Source of the DNA: Cyclobacterium roseum
Lineage (GTDB): Bacteria > Bacteroidota > Bacteroidia > Cytophagales > Cyclobacteriaceae
Length of the DNA stretch: 64,000 nt
NCBI RefSeq assembly: GCF_010119225.1
Contig: NZ_WNKF01000011.1
Location: 152,869 to 216,868 of the forward strand
Direction: 5' to 3'
Shown: positions 9,046 through 18,733 of the stretch, piece by piece
How positions within the stretch are numbered: position 1 is the stretch's first letter
Layout of the letters: every line of letters begins with the position of its first letter
Notes under the pieces: model-generated
Database searches by the model: none
The model's input: only the letters and a program-made list of their open reading frames with translations
Told to the model about the DNA's origin: nothing
Translations under genes and position numbers: made by a program

Positions 9046-11472
9046 TTAATCCTCTCCCAAAATAGTCGGCTTGCTTTGGGCTTTGGATTGCTTGATACGG
9101 TAGTTTAGGGTCAGGTTGATTTGCCTTCTTCTGGGCAGAATATTTCCTTCGGTCAAAAATCCCGGACCCTCGAAAATATACCGGTTTCGGCGGGAATTAA
9201 ACACATCCATTACATTCAGAATGAGCGTCCCCCGGCCTTTCATAATGTCCTTACTAGCGGAAAGGTCCAGGTAGGCAATGGCCTTTTGCACCCCCTGGGC
9301 CACCCTTCTGCGACCCTCATAATTTCCTCGGAACTGCAGGTCCAGCCCATTGGCTAAGGTAAAGCGGGAAGTGAGCCGGGTAAACCAGGAATAGGTGTTG
9401 GCCGTGTAGGTGTCCAGTATATTGCTGCCATCGATTTTGGCATAGAAAAAGTTGAAATTGGCATCCAGCTTCCACCATTCCACGGGGTAGTAATCCGTGG
9501 TGAACTCAAAGCCCATGGACTGCTCGCCCACTATGTTATAGGGCAAAGTGGTGGCATTTCCCTCTTCATCCACGCTACGGATGCGCTCAATTTTGTCCTC
9601 GGTATCCCGGTAGTACAGGGTGGAGAAAATAGAGCCCTTGTCCATGTATTTGATATGGCCGAGTTCGAATGCGTCCGTGTATTCCGGATTCAGGTCCGGG
9701 TTGCCGCTAAAGAAATTCCTTGCATCCGAAAAGGTCATAAAGGGACTGAGATCGTTGTAAACGGGCCGGCGGATCCTGCGGCTGTAACTGATCTGTAAGG
9801 CATCATCCGGACTGATGTTATAGGTCAGGTGGGCAGAGGGGAAAAGGTTGGCATAATCTCGGGGATTGACCTCATTGGATTTTACCAGGGTGGTGCTCAC
9901 ATCGGTGTATTCTGCTCGTAAACCTCCCTGATAAGAAAATTTATTGCTCTTATTGCCCAGGATGGCGTAGGCGGCATGGATGTTTTCGTCATAAAGGAAA
10001 ACATCGTCCAGACCGGGCAGCGCCACCATGTCTCCCGACTCGGTCCGTTCGCTGACGATAAAATCATTTTCCATGTTTCGGATACTGCTGCGTATTCCGG
10101 TTTCAAAGTTTCCTTCGCTACCGATGGGCTTGGTATAGTCCAGTTGGAGCAGCCATTGCCTGTCGAATTCGTCGTTAATAGAGGTTTGATACAGGGAACC
10201 ACCTGGAATGGCCGTTCCATTTGGAGAATAGGCATCCTGCGTGTACACCTGATCGGAATTTTCCCAATAATCCAGGTAAGTAATGGCCGTACTGAGTACA
10301 TGACCCTTCTGGTCAAAGCTTCGTTTATAGGTCAGGTTAAACTCGGAATTGGGTTCTTTCTCATCTTCATCCTGAGTCCGTAGCGTGTATCTGCCGAGCG
10401 GAGCCCCTTCTGCTGCGTAATCGTCGTATCGTATATTGGTGAGGCGTCGGGCATCGCTTCTTCTCCACAGGTAGGAACCGGTAAGGATGCTGTTTTCGTT
10501 GAAAAAATAATCCAGGCCTGCCCGGATATTGTTGTTCAGCCCATTCACCGTACCCGTAGTGGTCTGGTAGGAGTAAAAGCTGGTATCGGCATTGCTGATT
10601 TCCTGGCGGATGGTTCCCTCCCTTGGCACCCGGCGATAAGCCACCCCATAGTTGACAAACCAATTGATTTTTTTGTGTCGGTAGTTCAGGTTAGCGGCCA
10701 GTCCAAAATTGGTTGGATTTCCCGCAATTCCCTCAAAGGAGGCATTAAAGCCCTGGTTGTTTTCCTTTTTAAGGATAATGTTGATGACACCGGCCATGCC
10801 TTCTGCCTCGTAGCGCGCAGAAGGGTTGGTAATGACCTCTACGGTTTCGATCATGCTGGCGGGGAGTTGTTGCAGGCCGCTGCTGCCCTTGAAGCTGACC
10901 AGACCGGAAGGTTTTCCATCTACCAGAATGCGTACATTGCTGGATCCCCGGAGGCTTACCCCACCTTCGGGATCTACGTTGATGGAAGGAAGGTTCATCA
11001 GAATGTCGGAGGCGGTTCCCCCTGCATTGGCCAGGTCCTTGCCTACGTTGAAGATTCGTTTGTCCAGGGAGAGCTCCATCAGGGTTTTTTCTCCCTGCAC
11101 CACCACTTCTTCCAGGTTTTCGGTATCGGCTTTCAATTCGAAGGTACCCAAATTTACCCTGCGGTTATCCCGGTTGATATCCAGGTCGTTGATTTCCATG
11201 GGCAGGTACCCCATAAATTCCACGAGTACAGCATACTCCCCCTGTGGCAGATCCAGGTCAAAGGTGCCGTCCTCTGCCGTGATGCCCCCATTTACCAGTG
11301 TTTTTTCGGTACTTTCCGTATCAAACACGCTAATGGTGGCAAAACCCAGTGGGGCTTTGCCTTCGCTATCGATGACTTTTCCCCGTATACCTCCGAAATT
11401 ATCGGACTGGGCAATTAGGGAGCTGCTGATTAGAAAAAATAAGATTATTCCGGGCAGGTAGATTTTTTTCAT
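9046..11472 (-). CDS. TonB-dependent receptor-like outer-membrane beta-barrel protein
   Basis: The protein has 808 residues from ATG 11470-11472; an upstream in-frame start was rejected because 'MKKIYLPGIILFFLISSSLIAQ' is a clear signal peptide. Residues about 28-110 form a carboxypeptidase-regulatory-like (CarboxypepD_reg) domain, about 115-225 a TonB plug ('ASDILMNLPSINVDPEGGVSLRGSSNVRILVDGKP', 'ARYEAEGMAGVINIILKK'), and the remainder an outer-membrane barrel ending 'RRRQINLTLNYRIKQ'. It is of the group with a short plug and an OMP_b-brl_3-like barrel. No SusD partner or anti-sigma factor is adjacent, so the substrate cannot be inferred. An exact TAnnTTTG element lies 29 bases upstream of the start on the coding strand. 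Confidence 0.9.
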   Translation of the reverse strand: MKKIYLPGIILFFLISSSLIAQSDNFGGIRGKVIDSEGKAPLGFATISVFDTESTEKTLVNGGITAEDGTFDLDLPQGEYAVLVEFMGYLPMEINDLDINRDNRRVNLGTFELKADTENLEEVVVQGEKTLMELSLDKRIFNVGKDLANAGGTASDILMNLPSINVDPEGGVSLRGSSNVRILVDGKPSGLVSFKGSSGLQQLPASMIETVEVITNPSARYEAEGMAGVINIILKKENNQGFNASFEGIAGNPTNFGLAANLNYRHKKINWFVNYGVAYRRVPREGTIRQEISNADTSFYSYQTTTGTVNGLNNNIRAGLDYFFNENSILTGSYLWRRSDARRLTNIRYDDYAAEGAPLGRYTLRTQDEDEKEPNSEFNLTYKRSFDQKGHVLSTAITYLDYWENSDQVYTQDAYSPNGTAIPGGSLYQTSINDEFDRQWLLQLDYTKPIGSEGNFETGIRSSIRNMENDFIVSERTESGDMVALPGLDDVFLYDENIHAAYAILGNKSNKFSYQGGLRAEYTDVSTTLVKSNEVNPRDYANLFPSAHLTYNISPDDALQISYSRRIRRPVYNDLSPFMTFSDARNFFSGNPDLNPEYTDAFELGHIKYMDKGSIFSTLYYRDTEDKIERIRSVDEEGNATTLPYNIVGEQSMGFEFTTDYYPVEWWKLDANFNFFYAKIDGSNILDTYTANTYSWFTRLTSRFTLANGLDLQFRGNYEGRRRVAQGVQKAIAYLDLSASKDIMKGRGTLILNVMDVFNSRRNRYIFEGPGFLTEGNILPRRRQINLTLNYRIKQSKAQSKPTILGED

Positions 11473-11500
11473 AGTTATGAATTCTTTTTCTGGGTATCCG

Positions 11501-11508
11501 CAAAGATA
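11501..11508 (-). promoter_or_regulatory. putative -7 promoter element of the receptor gene
   Basis: On the minus strand the bases read TATCTTTG, an exact match to the Bacteroidota -7 consensus TAnnTTTG, 29 bases before the receptor start codon. No good -33 TTG/TTTG box is seen at the usual 19-21 base spacing, so the call is tentative. Confidence 0.35.
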
Positions 11509-11762
11509 GAAATACAATGTGTAGGAAAGTTGAATTTTTACAGGAAAGCCGAAAGAAGTATACCAAAGGAGTTTATTTTTTGCAACTTTCCCATAGTTCT
11601 AAACTTTGGGAAAGTTAACCTGAGGGTGATTTTAGTCCAACCCAGCCAAATAAGTATTACAAATTCGTAATCGTAAGGACCACCTCCAAATCCTGTTTTT
11701 TTATTTTGGTAGAATAAAGTAGATTAGTCGGGTCAATTGTTTTAGAATAAGCCTACGAATAT

Positions 11763-13478
11763 ATGAACTACCGATATTACCCTTCCCTTTTTCTGCCAGC
11801 CATCGCTTTGGCCTGGTCTTGTTCTTCCGGGGAACCCAAATTGGAGGAGCAGATTCCCATGGACGAGGCGGCATTGGAAAGCGGCGAAAATTTATTTGAT
11901 ACCCACTGCAGCAGTTGCCATGGATTTGAGCAGGACGGAATTGGGCCCCATCTGGGAGGGATCACCCGGGAACAGCCCCTGGATTGGCTTCGCCGCTTTA
12001 TCAAAAATCCCACAGAAGTAATCGAAAGCGGGGATGAGCGGGCCAAAGCTGTTTTTGAGCGTTACAATACCTACATGCCGGCCTTTGGCTACCTGGAAGA
12101 ACAGGAAATCGATGCGATCATTGCCTACATGCACCAGTTTCCGGCACCGGAGGAGGTAGAGGGCGCACGGGCCGATTCCATTTTGAATCCCATTCCCGAA
12201 GCCATTCCCCTCTCCGATCTGCTGGTCGAATTGGAATGGATCAGCACCATTCCTGCTTCCGCAGAAAATAAGCCCCGGACCCGCATTGCCAAAATGGACT
12301 ACCATCCTGTAACGGGCGATTTGTACATCATGGACCTGCGGGGCAAAATGTATCGCATGGAGGGGGAAGAAACCGAAGTGTACCTGGACATGCAGCAGCA
12401 AATGCCCGATTTTATCAACGAACCCGGACTGGCTACTGGTTTTGGCAGCTTTGCCTTTCACCCGGACTTTGGTACTAATGGCCTGCTGTACACCTCTCAT
12501 ACCGAAAAACCGGGAACCGCTCCCGCAGATTTCACCTACGGAGACAGCATCAAGTCTACCTTGCAATGGGTGGTAACCGAATGGAAAACCGAGCACCCCC
12601 TGCAGGTGCCTTTGGAGGCAGAAAGCCGGGAGCTGTTCCGGATCGATATGGTTACCGGAATACATGGCATGCAAGAGTTGACTTTCAATCCCCTTGCCGA
12701 AAAAGGAGAACCGGATTACGGCCTGTTGTATATCGGGATCGGAGACGGAGGCAGTGTGGGCGCCGGTCATCCCTGGGTTCCCCATGGAGCCGAGCAGGCC
12801 TGGGGCTCCATTTTCCGCATCGATCCCTCCGGAACCAACAGCACCAATGGCAACTACGGTATTCCCCCGGATAATCCCTTTGTGGATCAGCAGGAAAGGC
12901 TACCCGAAATTTATGTGCATGGCTTTCGCAATGCCCACCGGATTACCTGGACGGCTGACGGAAAAATGCTGGCCACCAATATTGGGCAGGGTCAGATCGA
13001 ATCCCTGTATATCGTGCAGCCTGGAGATGACTATGGCTGGCCGGTCAGGGAAGGTCCTTTTGTGATCGAACCGGCAATGGATTTAAATCAGGTTTTTCCC
13101 CTGCCGGAAAATGATGCCGAACTGGGCTACACCTATCCGGTAGCCATGTACGATCACGACGAAGGCAATGCCATTTCCGGAGGGTATGAATACCAGGGAA
13201 CCGATATCCCCGAATTGCGGGGCAAGTATCTTTTTGGGGATATTGTTCATGGCCGACTTTTTTACGTGGAAACGGCCGATTTGGAGCGGGGAAAGCAGGC
13301 CCCGGTTTACGAATGGAAAGTTAGCTATGAAGGAATTTCCCGACCCCTTTCCGAAATGTCAGGCAGCAACCGGGTGGATTTGCGGTTGGCAAGGGACCAG
13401 GGTGGAGAAATGTACCTCTTCACCAAAGCCGATGGCAAGGTATATCGGATGACAGGAACGTTACCTCCGGATCAATGA
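11763..13478 (+). CDS. lipoprotein: cytochrome c domain fused to a PQQ-type sugar dehydrogenase
   Basis: The 571-residue protein has a lipobox-like 'ALAWSC' (Cys20). An N-terminal class I cytochrome c domain follows, with CSSCH at residues 49-53 and a plausible sixth haem ligand Met105 in 'YNTYMPAFGYL'. Residues about 155-565 form a six-bladed propeller of the soluble glucose/sorbosone dehydrogenase family ('FGSFAFHPDFGTNGLLYTSHTEK', 'YVHGFRNAHRITW', 'DYGWPVREGPF'). Family members oxidise aldoses using pyrroloquinoline quinone; here electrons could pass directly to the fused haem. The gene overlaps the next by ATGA, so the two are translationally coupled, and a third haem dehydrogenase gene follows 3 bases later. 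The sugar substrate and use of PQQ are inferred; no PQQ synthesis genes are in the window. Confidence 0.85.
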   Translation: MNYRYYPSLFLPAIALAWSCSSGEPKLEEQIPMDEAALESGENLFDTHCSSCHGFEQDGIGPHLGGITREQPLDWLRRFIKNPTEVIESGDERAKAVFERYNTYMPAFGYLEEQEIDAIIAYMHQFPAPEEVEGARADSILNPIPEAIPLSDLLVELEWISTIPASAENKPRTRIAKMDYHPVTGDLYIMDLRGKMYRMEGEETEVYLDMQQQMPDFINEPGLATGFGSFAFHPDFGTNGLLYTSHTEKPGTAPADFTYGDSIKSTLQWVVTEWKTEHPLQVPLEAESRELFRIDMVTGIHGMQELTFNPLAEKGEPDYGLLYIGIGDGGSVGAGHPWVPHGAEQAWGSIFRIDPSGTNSTNGNYGIPPDNPFVDQQERLPEIYVHGFRNAHRITWTADGKMLATNIGQGQIESLYIVQPGDDYGWPVREGPFVIEPAMDLNQVFPLPENDAELGYTYPVAMYDHDEGNAISGGYEYQGTDIPELRGKYLFGDIVHGRLFYVETADLERGKQAPVYEWKVSYEGISRPLSEMSGSNRVDLRLARDQGGEMYLFTKADGKVYRMTGTLPPDQ

Positions 13479-14344
13479 AAAATTTCGACCGAAGAAAGGT
13501 ACTCAAGAGCATGGCTTGTTTGGGAGTTATGACAGTGGTCTATCCAGGCTATGGAAATATGGGTAGATACCTTCCCGCCCTTTCCATCGGTGCTTGCGAC
13601 TGGTCCATAGGCAAAACCTCCGATCCGGAAGGCTTTGCCCTGGCCAGGGAAATCGGATTGGACGGCTTGCAGGTAAGCCTGGGTACCCCCCAAAACGACA
13701 TGCACCTACGGAAGACAGCCGTTCAGCAGGTTTTTTTGGAGGCTTCCCGGGAGCATGGGGTGGGCATTGCCAGTTTGGCCATCGGCGAACTGAATCGGGT
13801 GCCCTACAAGTCGGCTCCGGAGACAGAGGCCTGGGTGCGTGACAGCATCGATGTGGCCAATGCCCTGGGCTGTACCAATGTCTTGCTGGCTTTTTTTGGT
13901 GAGGGCGATTTGCGGGACGATCCGGAAGGACAGGCAGAGGTGGTGCGCAGGCTGCGGAAAGTGGCCCCCAAAGCGGAAGCGATGGGCGTGAACCTGGCCA
14001 TTGAATCCTGGCTTAGCGCCGAAGAACACCTAAAGCTTATTGAAGCCATCGGCTCTCCTAATGTGAAAGTCTATTACGATGTGGCCAACGCTACGGAAAT
14101 GGGCTACGATATCTTCCGGGAAATGGAACTGCTGGGAACCGAGCACCTTTGTGAAATCCATTTTAAAGAAAACGGAAACCTGCTGGGGCAGGGGAAGGTA
14201 GATTTTGAACGGGTGAAAAGCACGCTGGAAAAGATCGGGTACGAAAATTGGATTATCATAGAAGGCGCGCTTCCCAATGGAGCGGAGATCTTGCCAGCCT
14301 ACCAACAGAATTTAAAATTCGTACGACAACTTATACGCAGTTAG
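13475..14344 (+). CDS. exported sugar phosphate isomerase/epimerase-like TIM-barrel protein
   Basis: The 289-residue protein belongs to the xylose isomerase-like/AP-endonuclease 2 TIM-barrel superfamily. Candidate divalent-metal ligands are visible in their expected strands: Glu177 ('LAIESWL'), Asp202 ('YYDVANA'), His229 ('EIHFKEN') and Glu263 ('IIIEGA'). The N-terminus 'MKNFDRRKVLKSMACLGVM' has a twin-arginine motif followed by a hydrophobic stretch, suggesting Tat export of a folded, metal-loaded enzyme. Its start overlaps the stop of the cytochrome/sugar dehydrogenase gene (ATGA), and only 3 bases separate it from the next haem dehydrogenase. It probably isomerises or epimerises a sugar or keto-sugar that the two flanking dehydrogenases oxidise; the exact reaction cannot be read from sequence. 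Confidence 0.83.
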   Translation: MKNFDRRKVLKSMACLGVMTVVYPGYGNMGRYLPALSIGACDWSIGKTSDPEGFALAREIGLDGLQVSLGTPQNDMHLRKTAVQQVFLEASREHGVGIASLAIGELNRVPYKSAPETEAWVRDSIDVANALGCTNVLLAFFGEGDLRDDPEGQAEVVRRLRKVAPKAEAMGVNLAIESWLSAEEHLKLIEAIGSPNVKVYYDVANATEMGYDIFREMELLGTEHLCEIHFKENGNLLGQGKVDFERVKSTLEKIGYENWIIIEGALPNGAEILPAYQQNLKFVRQLIRS

Positions 14345-14347
14345 CCC

Positions 14348-17182
14348 ATGAAAACCTACCACCTGCTTTCCTTGTCTCTTTTTTTGGGTCTTCTCTCCTG
14401 CGGGCCTGGCACCCGGGATGAGGAGGCTCCGCTTTTGTTTGTACCGGATGACCTGGAAGTGAGCCTGTGGGCCAGCAGCCCGCTGTTTCACAATCCCACC
14501 AACATGGATGTGGACGCCAAAGGCAGGGTATGGCTTACAGAGGCTGTTAATTACCGTGATTTCCGCAATGCCGATGGGCACCTGGTAAGGGAAGCGGGAG
14601 ACCGGATCATGATCCTGGAGGATAGGGATGGAGATGGAAAGGCCGACACTTCACAGGTGTTTGTGCAGGATGAGGATTTACGAAGCCCTTTGGGCATTGC
14701 TGTGGTAGGCAATCAGGTAATCGTTTCCTGTTCTCCAAATGTGATCGTGTATACGGATACCGATGGAGATGATATTCCCGATAATAAAGAGGTTTTTTTG
14801 ACCGGATTCGGAGGAAAGGACCATGACCACGGTTTGCATGCCGGCCAACTGGGTCCTGATGGGAAATGGTATTTCATTACCGGCAATGCCGGGCCTCATC
14901 AGGTTAGGGACAAAGAGGGTTGGACCCTGCGCTCCGGCAGCGTTTACAATGAATACACGCCCTACAGCACCGAAAACGTGCCGTCTCAGGTAAGTGATGA
15001 TGGGAAAGTGTATACCGGAGGGCTGATTATCAGGATCAATCCTGATGGCAGCGGCATGGAAGTGATGGCTCATAATTTCCGCAATGCCTACGAGGTATTT
15101 GTGGATTCCTTTGGCAATATGTGGCAAAGCGATAATGATGACCAGACCGCCTCCTGTCGCAGCACCTGGCTGATGGAGGGAAGCAATGCCGGCTTTTTCA
15201 GCGAGGAAGGAGACCGTACCTGGCAAGCGGACCGACGGCCGGGTCAGACCATAGCGGAAGCGCATTGGCACCAACACGACCCCGGGGTGTTGCCTGCAGG
15301 CGATATTTACGGGGCAGGCTCTCCAACCGGAATGCTGCGCATCGAAGGAGACGAATTGGGGGAAGCATACCGGGGTTTGTTGCTCGCTGCCGATGCGGGA
15401 AGAAACATTATTTTTGGCTATCATCCCAGGCCGGAGGGAGCCGGGTATTCCCTGGCAGAAAGACAAAATTTTATCGCTTCCGTTGACGTGGACAACGAAG
15501 GCTACATCTGGCATCAGGTAGAAGCGGATACCAGCAAGTGGTTTCGGCCCAGCGATGCCACCCTGGGAACGGATGGATCCCTTTTTGTAGCCGATTGGTA
15601 TGATCCCATTGTGGGCGGACATCAGATGCGGGACAAGGAAGGGCAGGGAAAAATCTACCGCATTACCAAAAAGGGGCAGGACTATCCCAAAGCCAGCATT
15701 GATTTCGCGACCGTTTCCGGTCAGGTAGCGGCCTTGCGTAACCCTGCCGTACACGTGCGTGCCAGGGCAGCCCAATTACTGCAAAAACAAGGCGCAGCGG
15801 TAATTCCCGAATTGGAAACCCTGCTGGATCATGCCAATCCCTTTTACCGGGCCCGGGCGATTTGGTTACTTGCTGGAATGGGAGCACCAGGAATACAAAA
15901 AATTCAACCGTTGTTGCGAGACAAAAATCCGGAACTGGTTCTCACAACGGTCCGGGCCCTGGCCGCCCATGCTCCGAATACCTTGCTGAGGGAAGCGGAA
16001 GGGGTTCTGTTAAATGCCGACCCCCTGGTCAGGCGGGAATTGGCGATATTGTTGCGGCATGAGGATTATGAAAAAACAAGCCAAATTTATGCCTACCTGA
16101 TCGAAGGTTACGATGGAAAAGATCCCTGGTACCGGAATGCATTGGGGATCGCTTTAAGCGATAGGGCCAATGAAGTATTTGAAGCGGAATGGCAAGGATT
16201 GGATCCCCTGGAATGGAGCCCGGAACAGGCTTCCCTGATATGGGAGCTGCATCCTGAAGCGGCGATTTCTGCCCTGAAGCTTCGGATGGAAAGCGAAACC
16301 CTGAGTCCCGAAGAACGGATGCAGGCGCTGGAAACCCTGGCCTTTATCCCTCATAAGCAAGCGGCAGAAGTGTTTCTGGAACTAGCCGAGGAGGAAGGCA
16401 GCCTGGCCGAACAGGCCCGCTGGTGGTTGCAATTCAGGAAATACAACGAATGGCAGGCATTTCTGGAAGATTGGGAGCCGCCCTTGGACAATTTGCCATC
16501 TGCCCAACCGGAACTCCTGGCATCCCTGGAAAGGCTGGGTGATAGTCTGGCTACCGGAGATCAGCAGCGGGAAGCACTGAAAATACTGGCCGAAAGCCCG
16601 GAGGGCAGGTTGCACCTGGCACTATTGGCGGTCAAGGGAAGTATTCCCGATTCCCTGCAGGCGCAACTCCCGGAGGAATGGTCTTCCGAAGGCAGGCCTG
16701 CCGTAAAGCACTTGTTGGCCCAGTTTTTTGGCAGGCCACAGGAAGTGGAAGAGGCCGCAGTTAATGCACTTGAGGGCGATGCAGCGGCGGGTAAGGTATT
16801 GGCTGCTCAAAACTGCCTGGCTTGCCACCGCATCGGGGAGTCGGGAAATGATATTGGTCCCAACTTGAGCGGTATTTGGCAAAAGATGGATGCTCCTACC
16901 CTGGTAAATGCGATTGTGCAGCCCGATGCTGCTATTGGTTTCGGTTCCGAATCCTGGTTGGTTCGCCTGAAAAACGGGGCAGTGCTTTACGGGTTGTTGC
17001 AGTCCAACGGTCCGGTGGTCACGGTGCTGGATAGTCAGGGGCAACGGTTTGTAATTCCGGCATCTGACGTAGCAGAGAAACGCCAGGTACCGCTTAGCCT
17101 GATGCCCAAACCGGCAGAAATGGGACTGATGGCGCAGGACATTGCCCATATCCGGGCCTATCTGATGCAGGGAGATCTGTAA
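14348..17182 (+). CDS. PVC-type membrane-bound dehydrogenase with HEAT repeats and cytochrome c tail
   Basis: The 944-residue lipoprotein (lipobox 'LGLLSCG', Cys18) has three parts. Residues about 30-440 are a beta-propeller of the putative membrane-bound dehydrogenase family first noted in Pirellula and Verrucomicrobia ('DVDAKGRVWLTEAVNYRDF', 'DHDHGLHAGQLGPDGKWYF', 'DWYDP'). Residues about 450-780 are alpha-helical HEAT-like repeats. The C-terminal 140 residues are a haem-binding domain with CLACH at 823-827 followed by 'GPNLSGIW' and a terminal 'IRAYLMQG'. Family members are inferred to oxidise sugars or polyols and feed the respiratory chain. It is the last gene of a tightly packed three-gene unit. 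A putative glyS promoter follows directly after its stop. Confidence 0.85.
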   Translation: MKTYHLLSLSLFLGLLSCGPGTRDEEAPLLFVPDDLEVSLWASSPLFHNPTNMDVDAKGRVWLTEAVNYRDFRNADGHLVREAGDRIMILEDRDGDGKADTSQVFVQDEDLRSPLGIAVVGNQVIVSCSPNVIVYTDTDGDDIPDNKEVFLTGFGGKDHDHGLHAGQLGPDGKWYFITGNAGPHQVRDKEGWTLRSGSVYNEYTPYSTENVPSQVSDDGKVYTGGLIIRINPDGSGMEVMAHNFRNAYEVFVDSFGNMWQSDNDDQTASCRSTWLMEGSNAGFFSEEGDRTWQADRRPGQTIAEAHWHQHDPGVLPAGDIYGAGSPTGMLRIEGDELGEAYRGLLLAADAGRNIIFGYHPRPEGAGYSLAERQNFIASVDVDNEGYIWHQVEADTSKWFRPSDATLGTDGSLFVADWYDPIVGGHQMRDKEGQGKIYRITKKGQDYPKASIDFATVSGQVAALRNPAVHVRARAAQLLQKQGAAVIPELETLLDHANPFYRARAIWLLAGMGAPGIQKIQPLLRDKNPELVLTTVRALAAHAPNTLLREAEGVLLNADPLVRRELAILLRHEDYEKTSQIYAYLIEGYDGKDPWYRNALGIALSDRANEVFEAEWQGLDPLEWSPEQASLIWELHPEAAISALKLRMESETLSPEERMQALETLAFIPHKQAAEVFLELAEEEGSLAEQARWWLQFRKYNEWQAFLEDWEPPLDNLPSAQPELLASLERLGDSLATGDQQREALKILAESPEGRLHLALLAVKGSIPDSLQAQLPEEWSSEGRPAVKHLLAQFFGRPQEVEEAAVNALEGDAAAGKVLAAQNCLACHRIGESGNDIGPNLSGIWQKMDAPTLVNAIVQPDAAIGFGSESWLVRLKNGAVLYGLLQSNGPVVTVLDSQGQRFVIPASDVAEKRQVPLSLMPKPAEMGLMAQDIAHIRAYLMQGDL

Positions 17183-17187
17183 AAATC

Positions 17188-17217
17188 TTGTACACTATCG
17201 GTTTTTAGTTAATTTTG
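17188..17217 (+). promoter_or_regulatory. putative Bacteroidota promoter of glyS, nearly leaderless
   Basis: A TTG at 17188-17190 (-33 type) and TAATTTTG at 17210-17217 (exact TAnnTTTG -7 box) are 19 bases apart, the usual spacing for the Bacteroidota housekeeping sigma factor. The -7 box ends five bases before the glyS ATG at 17223, so transcription would start at or next to the start codon, giving a leaderless or almost leaderless mRNA. Confidence 0.55.
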
Positions 17218-17222
17218 CGCCC

Positions 17223-18689
17223 ATGGCAAAATCAGCACAACCTCAGGAAAGCAATCTGCTTAAAGATATTATCGCCCATGCCAAGGAGTATGGGTTTGTG
17301 TACCCCTCGTCGGAAATTTACGATGGCCTGCAGGCCGTCTACGATTACGGCCCCTATGGGGTAGAATTGAAAAATAATCTTAAGCGCTTGTGGTGGGAAT
17401 CCATGACCCGCCTGAACGATAACATAGTGGGAGTAGATGCGGCTATTTTTATGCATCCCACTACCTGGAAGGCTTCCGGTCACGTGGACAGCTTCAATGA
17501 TCCCATGGTGGACAACAAAGACAGCAAAAAGCGGTACCGTGCGGATGTGTTGATCGAAGACAAAGCCGCCCAATACGAGCAGGCAGGAGAAGCGGAACGG
17601 GCAAAGGACCTTTTGGCGGCCATGGGCAAATTGCTGGATGCGGAAGACTTTGCCGCCCTGAGAGAGTTGATGATCAATGAAGGCATTACCTGTCCCATGA
17701 GCGGCACGGCCAACTGGACCGAGATCCGGCAGTTTAACCTGATGTTTTCCACCCAGGTAGGATCGGTATCGGAGGATTCTTCCACCATCTACCTGCGACC
17801 TGAGACGGCACAGGGTATATTTGTCAATTTCCTGAACGTGCAGAAGACTGCCCGGATGAAAGTACCTTTTGGCATCGCTCAGATTGGCAAAGCCTTCCGG
17901 AATGAGATCGTAGCCCGGCAGTTTATATTCAGGATGCGGGAATTCGAACAGATGGAAATGCAGTATTTTGTTCGACCCGGTACGGAAATGGAATGGTACC
18001 AAAACTGGGCCAAAACCCGGGTAAATTGGCACCTGGCCCTGGGAATCCCCGAAGATAAAATCCGGCGACACGATCACGACAAGCTGGCCCACTACGCCAA
18101 TGCCGCGCTGGATATCGAGTACCAGTTTCCTTTCGGATTTAAAGAGGTGGAGGGCATTCATTCCCGCACCGACTTTGACTTGAAGGCGCATCAGGATTTC
18201 AGCAAAAAGAAGCAGCAGTACTTTGATCCGGAAGTAAATAAGAACTACATCCCTTACGTGGTCGAAACCTCCATTGGAGCGGATCGGCTGTTTTTGATGA
18301 CCTTGTGCAATGCCTATACAGAAGAGCAAACTGGGGACAAAAGCAGGGTATATCTGAAATTCCACCCTGCGATCGCACCGGTGAAGGCGGCTATCTTGCC
18401 TTTGACCAAAAAGGATGGCTTACCAGAAAAGGGCAAGGCCATCTTTGAGCAATTGAAGTATGATTTCAACATTATCTACGAGGAGGCGGCCTCTATCGGC
18501 AAGCGCTATGCCCGGCAGGATTTGATCGGGACGCCCTTCTGCATCGCCGTAGACCACCAGACCCTGGAGGACGATACCGTCACTATTAGGCACCGGGATA
18601 CCACGGAACAGGAGCGGGTAGCAATATCCGATCTGCACGGCAGGTTGTCGGAAGCCTGTAGTTTTCGGACGGTGTTTGAGAAGATATGA
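17223..18689 (+). CDS. glyS: glycyl-tRNA synthetase (dimeric, single-chain type)
   Basis: Class II aminoacyl-tRNA synthetase that charges tRNA-Gly with glycine. The 488-residue chain is the homodimeric eukaryote-like type rather than the alpha2beta2 type. The N-terminus 'AKEYGFVYPSSEIYDGLQAVYDYGPYG' is diagnostic, motif 2 is at about 222-240 ('GKAFRNEIVARQFIFRMRE') and motif 3 is near 'ETSIGADRLFLMTL'. 'YLRPETAQGIFVNF' forms part of the glycine/ATP pocket. The C-terminal 110 residues are the anticodon-binding domain ('RYARQDLIGTPFCIAVD'). The start is fixed by the absence of another Met before the conserved N-terminus. It is transcribed apart from the dehydrogenase unit by its own apparent promoter. 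Confidence 0.96.
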   Translation: MAKSAQPQESNLLKDIIAHAKEYGFVYPSSEIYDGLQAVYDYGPYGVELKNNLKRLWWESMTRLNDNIVGVDAAIFMHPTTWKASGHVDSFNDPMVDNKDSKKRYRADVLIEDKAAQYEQAGEAERAKDLLAAMGKLLDAEDFAALRELMINEGITCPMSGTANWTEIRQFNLMFSTQVGSVSEDSSTIYLRPETAQGIFVNFLNVQKTARMKVPFGIAQIGKAFRNEIVARQFIFRMREFEQMEMQYFVRPGTEMEWYQNWAKTRVNWHLALGIPEDKIRRHDHDKLAHYANAALDIEYQFPFGFKEVEGIHSRTDFDLKAHQDFSKKKQQYFDPEVNKNYIPYVVETSIGADRLFLMTLCNAYTEEQTGDKSRVYLKFHPAIAPVKAAILPLTKKDGLPEKGKAIFEQLKYDFNIIYEEAASIGKRYARQDLIGTPFCIAVDHQTLEDDTVTIRHRDTTEQERVAISDLHGRLSEACSFRTVFEKI

Positions 18690-18733
18690 TGTTTCCCTCC
18701 CCGGTCCGCTCCCTGAGCGGAGTCGGTACTGAC

